Shown here one piece after another: positions 11,565-23,000 of a DNA stretch of 64,000 nt. The stretch is from Pisaster brevispinus. Its lineage: Eukaryota; Echinodermata; Asteroidea; Forcipulatida; Asteriidae. Where the stretch lies: NCBI GenBank assembly GCA_023634235.1, contig JAMKCF010000004.1, positions 5,311,202-5,375,201 of the forward strand. The letters are read 5' to 3'. The stretch's first letter is position 1. Every line of letters starts with the position of its first letter. The notes under the pieces were generated by a model, which saw only the letters and a list, made by a program, of their open reading frames with translations, did no database searches and was not told where the DNA came from. The translations under genes were made by a program, and so were the position numbers.

Positions 11565-11900
11565 AATCAACTAACATAATAAATTACATGTAACCTTTGT
11601 CCACAAAAAGAGTGACCTTGTACAATCCAGTTCATTTCTGGCAGGCGAGGTACTGCACTGTTCATATGAGAAATTTTGACATTTTGTGTCATAATTTCCA
11701 CATAAAATCGTAAGTTAGGAAAAATGACATCTGAACAAGTTTTGAGATGTGCCACCTTTCTTCATGTAAAAAGTTTTTTAAAAAAACAGACAGTGCAAAC
11801 TCCATAACATGTAAGACTTTAATATGTCTTTCTTCCATTGAGCTGTGTACAAACCATGCCTACAGGAAGTCCTGGCTCTGTGGCTCTTTTGTAAACATGT
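11565..11900 (-). repeat. Dispersed repeat R1, copy 1
   Basis: Contains GGAAGTCCTGGC, TGGCTCTTTTGTAAACATGT, GTTTTGAGATGTGCC and a TTTTGTGTCATAATTTCC block. The same blocks occur in the opposite orientation at 49955-50300. A fragment (GGCTCTTTTGTAAACATGTC) is also at 27621-27640. Confidence 0.55.
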
Positions 11901-12019
11901 GATGTCATGGGTTATATGACCTGTTCTTATGAGCAGTTTGAACTGTTTGTTGACTACCATGACTACCAGCTGATGTTTGAACCACACGTCCTTGATTTTT
12001 AGAAGTCTACCAGAGCCAG
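11899..12019. repeat. Repeat R2, single copy
   Basis: A segment from GATGTCATGGGTTATATGAC to AAGTCTACCAGAGCCAG. It recurs twice in tandem at 12310-12564, indicating a local duplication. Confidence 0.75.
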
Positions 12020-12309
12020 ATTGGTTTTAGGCCTATGACCCAGCTAGTTTTTAAGAAATGTATTTGAAAACGTTTCGGCCTAAATTGTACAGAGAAAAAA
12101 ACAACAACAACAACCAAAAAATTGTGGTGTTTTTCATATATGAAACTAAAAGTAGATTACATCATTTGCAGACATGAGCAAAATGTACTTACAAGTTACT
12201 ACAAAATAACTTACTTGTCTCATCCCAAGTATCCAATGAAATCATTCCACCAGGTGTTGTTTCATTTTCAAGAAAAATTCAATTTTGTACCTTTAAAAAA
12301 AAGGACGGC

Positions 12310-12564
12310 CGACCATCATTTGATCATGTGAGTTTTTATACAAGTGATGTCATGGGTTATATGACCTGTTCTTATGAGCAGTTTGAACTGTTTGAACTGT
12401 TTGTTGACTACCATGACTGATGTTTGAACCACACGTCCGACCATCATTTGATCATGTGAGTTTTATACATGTGATGTCATGGGTTATATGACCTGTTCTT
12501 ATGAGCAGTTTGAACTGTTTGAACTGTTTGTTGACTACCATGACTGATGTTTGAACCACACGTC
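12310..12564. repeat. Tandem duplication of R2 (2 x about 128 bp)
   Basis: Units 12310-12437 and 12438-12564 are nearly identical, from CGACCATCATTTGATCATG to TTTGAACCACACGTC. Both carry a doubled TTTGAACTG compared with the copy at 11899. Confidence 0.85.
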
Positions 12565-13170
12565 CTTGATTTTTAGAAGTCTACCAGAGCCAGTCTCTCA
12601 GTTTAAAATCGCCACCATTTGCTCTCGTTTTTTTCTCGGCAGTCATTGACTGACAAAGGTTAACAGATTGATATCCCTGTTGATATTTTTGTTCGCAGGA
12701 ATCGGGAAGTACTTAGTATTTTAATGCTTATAAAAACATTGGTTTAAGGGCAAAAACCCAATAATATTAATTTGAGACCTCTTTTCAACATTACCGCTAG
12801 CATTCTGGCTTCAGCCATGTCAGCTTTGGCTAAACTTAGTTCATCAGCCTTTACATCACAGCATAGAAACTGAAGCCTCGAGCCAAAGCCAAAGCCCAAG
12901 ATTCTCACTGTAGACACACACACTAAGCATTGGTTGGTTTAACCCTTAACCCTTTCAGATCCTTCATTATCCTCTTTAACGAAAATTAAGGATTCAGAAC
13001 GACTGAGGGCTGCATGCCCAAATAACACTTACTTAAAGCTGGGTCAGGCGTTTAAATCTTAAGTCCAGACAATTTGGTGAGGAGTGACATGGGAGAGGAG
13101 GATATTGGAGGGTTGAGGGTCACCTATCAGGCAAAATAGCTTAGGGAGTAAGGGTTCATAATTATTCACA

Positions 13171-14058
13171 TCACAGCAACGTGACGTCGCCATCGTTTTC
13201 AACCATCAGATCATAAGCAGAGCGGTGCATCGCCACCCCACCTCCTGAGGGCGCCCCAAGGGAATTTAGGCTCATTTTGTCCTCATTCAAACTCTCCACG
13301 CTGCTGCTGCTCCGAAGGCTACTCCCATGGCGACTACTCCCGCTGTTCCGCCGCAGCATCTTTTTGAAGAACTTGGAAACGGGGGATGTCTGAGCCACGG
13401 GAATGTTCGGGCAGATCGGGGGCTTTGCCCTCTTCCCTGTCAGTTCATGGTGCAGCTGTGAGTTGACGAGGGGCTTCATTATTGGGAGCTGTTTTGACGG
13501 AGTGGAGGGCCTGTAACTTGCCAAACGGATCTCCTGTTCAACGTTATTGTACGGTGAGCTCAGGATGTTCATGGAGGCTTTGATGTAGGGATTCTTTTCT
13601 GGTGTGTTCAGTCCGCTGATGGAGTTTCGATTTGGTTTGGGACTACTCACAGGTGTCCGGTACTCCTCAACATTAGCGTTCAAGTGGAATATATCTTTCA
13701 CATGGTCTCTTTTTGTGGGTGTGCGATCGCAGTCCCCCAAATTGTTATTCATGAGCTTGCCCTCATCTGGGATTTGGCCGGCACGATTGGCCAAGTTCAG
13801 TCGGATGGTGCCCATGTCAAACTTGGACGTCGCCGCACCCCTCGGGGTGTTCACCAAGACGGAGTCATCCAGCTCATCGGAGTCATGGAGTATGGTCACA
13901 AATCTGCCATCTGGGTCTGGTGAGGACGCTCGGAGCTCATCCTCCTCCTCCTGCAGCGGCAGGTTGTCTCTCTGGTTGCCTCTGTTTGCAAGAAGAGCAG
14001 GATGATTGTCCGGCGGTAGAGGGGTGGAGGTTGAAACGGGCGGAGTAGACTGCAGTTC
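13171..14058 (-). CDS. Exon 10, disordered C-terminal tail, 295 aa
   Basis: The acceptor is TTCATTCCAG; the exon starts in phase 0 with Glu-Leu-Gln and ends TGA 13173-13171. The tail is low in hydrophobics and rich in Ser, Pro and Asn. About ten S/T-P sites (NTPRG, RTPTKRD, TPVSSPKPNR, STPSK, TSPVSK) precede a basic patch (KFFKKMLRRNS) and a Ser cluster. The last three residues T-L-L fit a class I PDZ ligand. Confidence 0.85.
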   Translation of the reverse strand, partial: ELQSTPPVSTSTPLPPDNHPALLANRGNQRDNLPLQEEEDELRASSPDPDGRFVTILHDSDELDDSVLVNTPRGAATSKFDMGTIRLNLANRAGQIPDEGKLMNNNLGDCDRTPTKRDHVKDIFHLNANVEEYRTPVSSPKPNRNSISGLNTPEKNPYIKASMNILSSPYNNVEQEIRLASYRPSTPSKQLPIMKPLVNSQLHHELTGKRAKPPICPNIPVAQTSPVSKFFKKMLRRNSGSSRHGSSLRSSSSVESLNEDKMSLNSLGAPSGGGVAMHRSAYDLMVENDGDVTLL

Positions 14059-17000
14059 CTGGAATGAAAATAAAGACAAACCCGATGAATACTAGGGTTG
14101 GGAAGCTTAACTATTTCACCGTTTAACTGCTTATTCGTTAAAAAAAGAAAAAGAAAAAAAGAAGTAAACTTGGGTGCGATTCCTGGCTGCTTGGCAGTTA
14201 CAGGTTGAATGGCTTCTGACTGGCACCCCCGAACAAAGATGGTGACAAAATAGGGAGACCCCCAACATAGGGCTAGATAGCTCAGTTGGTATGGCCCAGG
14301 CACGTTAATCCGTAGGTCGCAGGTTCAAGTCTCATTCTAGTAAATATTTCTTTGTTCAATCAAAAGTTATTACAAAAAATTTACCCAGTCAGTTTCCCTT
14401 GTGGTTATATCACTTGTGTTTTAGTTGCTAAGTGAAGTGCAATGTTACAAAACGAATCACTATGGTGATATTGACAACTCATCTAAAGATGAATCTCAGT
14501 GCTTTGTGAAATCGAGCCCCTGGCTCCAGTTGAAAGCAAATCTTTTCAAGAGGCAACACAAGAGCCTTATACACTACAGATAATGCCTAGGCATGCACTA
14601 AGGCTAGCAGAAGAAAATGTGTGCGCATGTACTGAAAACCAACGCTATTGTTTCTTAACATCGAGCTGACTGAAAGCTGACACCAACATTAACTTCTTTC
14701 TTTTAATTATTATTCCAGTAAAACAGCTTTTCATTGTTCCTTTCATGTCATCAAATGATCCAAATGGTGACTTACCAATTCAAACTCGGCGAAGTTTGCA
14801 GCTAGTCTTCCAGTTTCTTTTGGCGACTGAGGTATGGTCGCATTCCTTGGTGGCTTAACTGTGTTTTATGGAGGAAAAATAAATTATTTAAATTTTTTTG
14901 TAGGGTTGGATTAGAGTGACTTTTTCTTCAGAATATTCACAGCAGCAATCCATACAATCCTGCTTGAAAGGTGTGACACTTGGACCGTCACTAACAAGTC
15001 CATGGCATTGATGGCTGATATAGATAGTTCCAAATTGACCTCACACAGTGTAAAGTTTACCATTTTTACAGACAAAGATGCATAAATGTGCATAAATGTG
15101 CATAAATGTGCATAAATACATAAATACCATGTGCTGCAAGCGGGAGTTCAAATCAAATTTTCAAAATTTCAAATCAAATTTCTTGCATGAGTGGTCGGTG
15201 AGCCACTTGGCCGCAGAGAAAAACTAGGCGCAGCTCAAAGCTGAAACCCAAGTTGCCCTCAAAGAAGGCATTTATCGGAAACTATCTGATGCTTTTCTAT
15301 GTTTCAATGATGTAGACCCCAATGACATCAGCCGAAAATTACCAAAAAGTCACAAAGATTACCAAAGTCTACCTCCAAAAAACGTTACAAAAAAGTGATT
15401 GAAAAAAATCACAGCATCCCTTTGGAAATGAAAACGAAATGCTTCTGTTACCAACAGATAACTTCTTTACCTAAAACTCTTTGTAAAATCCTTTAGAATC
15501 AGGGTACGACCCATGTGTAAAAATCCCAAATATCGTAAAACACGCGGAAGGTTGCCATTACTGTGTACATCGGGGTGATACAGGGCACGCAAGATACGGT
15601 CCGTCCACACACAGAGAACAAACAGCTACTCATTGTTCCTCGCATGGGCTGGTGATAGAATTCCGACCTTTGAAACTTTGGAGGTGGAGAGCATCATTTT
15701 TTTCCTTTTGGACAATGTGCCTATTTTTTGAATATCGTCATCTTGAGATCGTGCTCATTCCGTTTAGTCGCATCATTGATCGGATACCATTGGACAGAAG
15801 ACAAATAGGTAACACATTCTGTTTTTATGCTGGGCTGACAAAGTCACTGACATTTATTACCCATGACCAAAGCCTGTTCTTACCAGAGGGTCTTGGACTT
15901 GATAACACTGCTTCTGCTGTTTGGCTTCTCCTGTGGTTTGGCTTTTCCCTTGGGACTGGAGGTGCTTTCTTCGGTGCTGTAAACCAATTAAAGAAAAATA
16001 ACAATAAGATTCTAGGAATTGGGTACATCATCATCTTTGCTTCAAAGAGAAATTCTCCAACTTGTGGCACACCCTTGGTAAAAAGTTTCAAAAATGATCA
16101 GATTGGTCATCAAAAACTTGTTTAAGGTGCAAGCATCGCTCACTTGCATGTACCTTATTTTTGAATAAGCCTAGGAAAAGCAATCTTACCTGGTCCTATG
16201 TCAAGCACGATTACATTAGAGGCGGTGACCAGGCTAACGATCCGATCATGTGTCAATGCCGCAACACTCACTCCATTCACCTGGTGGCAAAACATAAGTA
16301 TATTTCTTATTACAGAAATTTAAAGACAAAATTTCAAACCAATTCTCGTTAATAACATTAAATTATCTGGAAGTTGACCTGACAGGTACCTTGTGGAATA
16401 TCGGGTACAAGTTTTTTTTGGTGAAATTTCAGGTGCAAGTGTCTTGTGGAATATCGGGTACAGGTTTCTTGTGGATTTTCTGGTACAGGGTTCTTGAGAA
16501 ATAACAGGTCACAGTGGTGGACCGTGGATATATCTTTGGAGAAGACCGAGAAAGTAAATTCAACCTCAATATGCTGGGGTGGGGCTAAAACAAAACCATT
16601 TTTTTTTTTCATGCATAACAGGAGGTATTCAGGGTGAGCTATGGGACATTTCTGCTTAGCTGCTAATGTGATTGTGAGGACTATTTTGGAAGCCGTCTGT
16701 CCTCAAACATCCTGCTGAAAACGTTTTGGAAACAAATGCTGTACTTGCTCTCAGTTCTTGAATACAAATATAGATTTTCCAATTTGTACCCCTGTGATCA
16801 AATCAGTAGACAACAAATGGCTCTTGAGTGTGACAGCGCCCCCAGCATAACCTGGAATGATCCATTGATTAACATACCTTATTAATGTACTGTCCTTTCT
16901 TCAGCCCAGCCCTGTAGGCTGGCGACATGGGGTCCACATTGGCCACCGTCACATCCATTTCAAAATCAACGCCACTAAAGAATAAACGAACATTTAATAC

Positions 17001-20000
17001 CTTGTTACAAAGTGAGTAGACTAATTATAAGATACACTTATCCCTTTTAAAAGTCAGGATTTGAATTTTTTTTTTTTTTTTTAAAGAGTAGTGTAACTCA
17101 AATCATATTGTTAAAAAACAAAACACCATATAATCTAAATAGATGGTTCGAATCCCTTGCACTTCTCTGAAACTACAACCCACTCATTTTGTAATCTATA
17201 GGTGACTGGTTTGAATCCCTCCTCCTTTACCCTCTGACACTGCAACCCACTCATTTTGTGATCGATACGCTGCTGGTTCAAGTCTCCCCTCCCCACCGGT
17301 CCTCTGAAACTACAACCCACCCTTTCTGTAATCTCTGAAAGTTACTGGTTCGAATCCCTCCTCACTTACCCTCTGATACTGCAACCCAGCCAGCCATCAT
17401 CGTCAGCGATAACTGTCACCTGCTTGATCTTTGACACTGCTGCCTCATCTTGGTTGTTGTCATGACTACTGCTACCATGGCGACTGCTGGCAGTGCTCTT
17501 AGCAGAGTGCTGACTGCTGGACGATCTTGCACTGCTCATTTCACTTCTGGAAACATTCAAACAAAAATGTTTAGTTGAAAGTAGTGTTGTAGTCAAGACC
17601 AGACAGTCCGGCACTGAGACCAAGACCAAGACTGACAGTCCAAGACTAAGACCGGACAGTCCAAGAGCAAGACCAATGCCATTCGAGACCGAGACCAAGA
17701 CAAAGACCAAGGGTCGATTTCACAAAGCAATAAAATCCATCGCAAGACAAATTGTCAGTATCACCATAGTGATTTACATTGTGACATCATACTTTACTTA
17801 AGCAACTACAATTGATTTGCAGTTACGATCAATCTTAGCTCTTTGTGAAATCGGCCCCAAGACTGACAGTCTGAGCTCAAGACCAAGACCGGGCAAGCAA
17901 ATAAGGCCTACGAATCATCTTTGAATAATCGTCTAAAGCTTGGGGATCCTTTTGGTGTAAATGTCACTCGACAGTGATGGTTCATTCAAATAGCACTTGA
18001 CAAACATTGTTGTCCAATAAATTATGTATAACTGGAGGCCATCTGTAGCTATAATAAAGGAGAAAATTACAAATCTGTATATCTTCCGCAATGCATTTTC
18101 TTTTTTTCAAATGTCTATAACAGGGATCCAGATCTTAGAAGGTGTAGTAAAAAGGCACTCCAACCTTTTCATTACCACTGGATTATAAAACAATATCCTC
18201 AGTATTAAACAAGTAGATCAAAGAACCCAACCTACTTATTTTGGAGAAAATACATCTTTTTTTGTTTACCAGGCAGACAGTTCTGATGCAGATTTGAACT
18301 AGCAATACATGTATTTTCATGGGGTATGCTAGATAAAGACATCCACCGTATAATCCGGAAAGGGGGGGGGTAGGCCCCGGGCTCGAATACCACCCGAGTA
18401 GTCCATAAAAAAATGTCCACATGACTCGGAAAAACACATCAGTGTAAGGGTAAAACAGACCACAATACTTTTTTTCTTTATTCCGGATACAACTTTTACC
18501 TGCATCAATTTGTGGTTACAGGATTTGAACTGGCCTATTTCAACAGGGCATGCTCAGTGGTTAAGTGGTAAAGACATCTGCTCTAGAATGCAGGGGTTAT
18601 GGATTCAAATCAGTATCCTGACAAAAGATTTGGAGCTAAATTTAACAGTTAAATCTATGATGGCATTCACCTTGGTGTTCCATTTGGTGTAGATCCCGGC
18701 ATTTGTCCAAGTGGGGCCACGTAGAGGGTCAGCCGGCGTGAGGATTTGAGCGCCACCACAGCCTGTGCGTGGGTGATGTTCTTGAAAGGCAGGTCGTTGA
18801 CCTTCAACACCCTTTCGCCGACCTTAAGGCCCTGTGTGTCAACGAGAAATTGATGGCACTGACGTCACGGCATCGATGGTATTTTAATCCAAGGGCAGGT
18901 GGGGATTAGCGAATGTAGGTTAATAACTATGTGTGGATAATTGTTAATATTGATCGACATAATGGGGTTAGCTATGGGACAGAAAACAGCAAGGCTGCTC
19001 ATTATACAGCAATGAATTCTGAGAATGTGTAGAGATTTGGCGCCATGTACAGTCAGTACATGAATGTATGAGGGGTAAACACAGAATTCTGCAGCAAGCA
19101 GAGCCATGCAATTTGGCCCTGTGAAGTTCAGGGTTGAAACATTCGCTTCAACTCAATTCAGTTTCTTTCAACAGTATCGCATACAATATTAGCGGTGGGG
19201 TATTACTCCACAAGTTAATGACCATAAAAATTTACTTGGTTTAAAGAGCACTGAAGAGCTGTTGATAGAAATGTTAGAAATTGTTAGAAATGACTCCCTT
19301 TGTAGTGGTGTAGTTTTAAATAGAAAAAGAGGTAATTTTCACCCCAAAATTTGAATCTGAGAAAGCCTTAAGGAATAAAGCCTTTCTCAGGCATCTGAAA
19401 GCACACAATTCTATGCAACAAAGGTGTTTTTTCTTTCATTATTTTCTCACAACTTTGTTGACTGATTGAGTCTGAATTTTCACAAGTTGTTTTTATATTT
19501 TATGCATTTAATGTTGGGATACACCAAGTGAGGATACTGGTCTTTGACAATTACCAAAAGTATGCCCTGCCTTTAAGTACAGCTTAAATGGGAGAATAAC
19601 AGGTGGACAATGTATAATGAAGCTGAACTTAGTAGAATAAGTACAGACAGATTTGTGATACTGCTGAGGGGCCCACAGGGGAAGCATAGCTTGGAAAGGT
19701 ATGGGCCCCATGAGCATGCATGTGAACTGACCCAATATTTTTTGGGTTTTTTTGGAACTGGAATTCTAGTCTTGGCTTTCACTGAAATAACATGGGGGGT
19801 GTTGGCTAATGCAGAGCCTGCTCATGACTGGACTTGATAGATAGGAGATAGTTTGGACGAAACTACAGCCCTCTTCACACTGCAGGGGACATTCAAAGGA
19901 AATTCCCAGGAAATTCCAAGGATATACCCATGGAATTCTTAACACATAGGGCAAGCCGCCCCATGTTTGCTTCACACTAAGGAGCATTAACAACTGTATG

Positions 20001-23000
20001 TTAACTAATCCCAGGGGTAATTACCTTCTCATTTAACCCTACTCCGAAGATGGGGTAGCTACATGCTGCTAGGTTAAGATAAGCAGTTCAGGTGCGAACA
20101 GGCCAAAGAAGGCCTTAAGGAGGTTGAATTGACTTACATGTCTCTCAGCTTGGCCGGCTGCATCCACCTCAGAGACGTAGATACCAGCATTGAGATCTTT
20201 ACCGCCACGAATGCAGAATCCTAAACTCTCATTCTCTCGATGATCTAACTTGATCTTCCTGATCCTCACGGATGAGGGCGCTCCTCGTGGGGTCGTCCTC
20301 GCCTCGTCTCGCTCGCCACTGGCACTCAGGGCGAGAGGTGGTACCTGATGTGAACAAGAGACATGAAGAAGACTCTAATTGTTTAAAAAGCAGAATGCAA
20401 GTCTGGCTTACTTCTGAGTGGCTTGTCACGGTCAAGCTTTGGTTTTTCTGATCAGCAGAGAATGGGTTTTATGTAATCCCGGTCTTGATACTTCAGCAAG
20501 ACACTTGTCCGTTATTGCTTCATCCTTCAGATGGGACACAAAGCCATAGGTCCCGGGTGTTGTGAGATTCATGTAAATGAACCCAGTACACACTTAAAGA
20601 GAAGGGGCTTGCCCATTCTGGCATGGTCTGGCAGCAATAGGCGCCACCTCAACGTGTGTTGCTTTCAAGAAGTTGTATTATGGCTGCCTTACCTCATAAA
20701 AATCATTCTTAACAAGCTCTGCCAGATTTGATGATTTGGCGCCTGGAGTGACATCTACGACAGTCATGGTACTTTATAAATGTACTCTTACTAGTTTAGA
20801 GCAAAATTCAGAGTTTTCTCGGCACCTGCTCTTTTCAGAACCAAGAAAACCTTTTTCTTTAAACCAAAGAGGTTATTGCATGTACAAGAAAAAAAACTAC
20901 ACACACTTTAACCCAAAAAAGTCAAACATTCTTCAAGAAGTCGTCTGACCTTGTAGGATATTGGAGCTACATGTATTCTCCTGTCAAGCGTGCAGAATCA
21001 TATTTTATTTCTTGAGAAATAATACAAGCCGAAAAAAAATGATAGCATGGATGCGATATTCACCTGAGGTTGCTGGGCATCACCTAACCCAACGTCAGCC
21101 TCAACAGTCCTACTCCGTTTGTGTTCTTTCCTCCCCTCTGAAGACCGTGAGCTGTCTCTTCGCACCCTGATGACGTCAGCTCGCCTGGCACTGTCTCCCG
21201 TCTTCTGCTTCACCCTGTGGTGTGCCTCGGATGTAGCTTTCCCTCTGGCCTCCAGGCTCATAGCATTCCTCAGCTGCTCTACGGGTAGCAACACCCTGGC
21301 CGACTTACGCTTCTGCCTCCCTTGGGCTTTTACCGCCGTGTTACTTTGTGCTGCTGGCGCACCATACCGCTCGAGTATCTGGGGCCTGATGTGGAGTTGG
21401 TACCTGTCAAAGTGTAGGCAGCAGAGCCGATCAAAGTCCTCCTGATGGTCCGCAGGGATCATCGGGTAGATGGCAACCAAGAGGGCCAGCTTCTCCCTGG
21501 TGTTCAGGATGCCCCTCAGCGTGGTGCAAAGGGTTAAGACGGACTTGGTCTCCCTGAACGACTGAATGGCCTGCTTGAGGGAGGCGCACTCTTTCTCCTT
21601 CAGGTGTTTGTGCGCCATGGAGCGCAGACGATGACCGGCGCTGGTCATGGCTGAGCTCTTGTTGCTGAAAAGTGAAAATGTCCTCCTTGTAACTGAGATG
21701 TGGTCGCTGTTGCTCACTGTGCTTCCAATCAGTTGTATACAGTGTCAATTTCAAATTAAGCCTGTTTCAGAAAAACAAATCCAAGGTTTACAAAATACCA
21801 AATTACATAATCACATTTTATACTTTTTCAGTAAAAAAAAAAATTCTTAAAGTTAATGCAAGCCAAGCAGTGCTTGATGCAAGCACATCTCAAAGGTAAG
21901 CAAGGAAAATTTGCTAAGTGTGTTTGCATACATGTACATGCATTCTGCACTTACAGCGCCGCATAAATTTAGCGCTAACCATGTATGTAAGAGAACAGTG
22001 AAGTGATCATAAGCACAGATTTTTGCAGTATGCAGCGCCCATTTAAATTGGCCACTCAATCCGTACCCCGTTTAAGTACAAGTATTAATTTTATTGATTT
22101 TGAATCCATCGACATTCCCATCAAATTTCCTGGGAAAAAAACAACAGGTTTATACAAAGAACCTATGTACACCCTAAGCATAATTAGCATAATATATGCA
22201 AAGCTCTTGAATACTATGAGTACGCCAATCTAGGGACCACCTGTTCCAGTTCTCTCACAGTGCATTTAACTCCTCTGGGGAACATTTTCCACCATCAATT
22301 AATTGTCCTCATCAGCGATGGGAACATTGTGAGAAACCTTGGAAACAGATGTCATAGAAACCAGCTGTCTGCATTATCCTGCAGTTCTTATCATGATTAT
22401 ATTTAATGAGCGTTCAATCTAGGCCTTGTTTTTTATGACAGTGAATTCTGACAAATTTTGAGCGGAAATAAATTTACAGAGTACGGTACGTGTAGCTGCA
22501 AAATGGAATAAATTATAATTGATGATGACTCAATGATCCTGAAAATGTTTATGTGCATGTTTTTATATTCCTCTTTAGCTTTGCTCAACCCTCAAAGATA
22601 CCGTCAGTAAATACGATCTACGACTGCACTGTTGTCTGAATCTAGTTTCATGAATTTTTAAAGGGAAATTAAAGCTCAACTTATCAGAAATAAAATATGT
22701 TGTTACAATTGGTTAATAAATACTAATACTTTGCATCATGCCTGCTTGCATCACCTATTCCATAAGTTCCAAGAACACAATTTTTTTCATTGCTCAGATA
22801 ATCCTAGTTCTAGGTCAAATTCCTTAGACCTAAAAGAGCTATGACGGCGGTCCATGTGTTTTTATGTTCTCCCCCACCCTCCGCCTTTTTAAACTATTGA
22901 TTGGGTACATTTCATATGTTGGGTAAATCTGCAGTCTACGACCACCAGGAGGATGAAGGGTTAAGATTATCGCACCTTTTCCCTTGCTTGCAGTTGCAGG

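Noticed and set aside
13604..14005. 133-codon plus frame opposite scaffold exon 10
   Set aside because: Antisense shadow of a real exon; no splice signals of its own.
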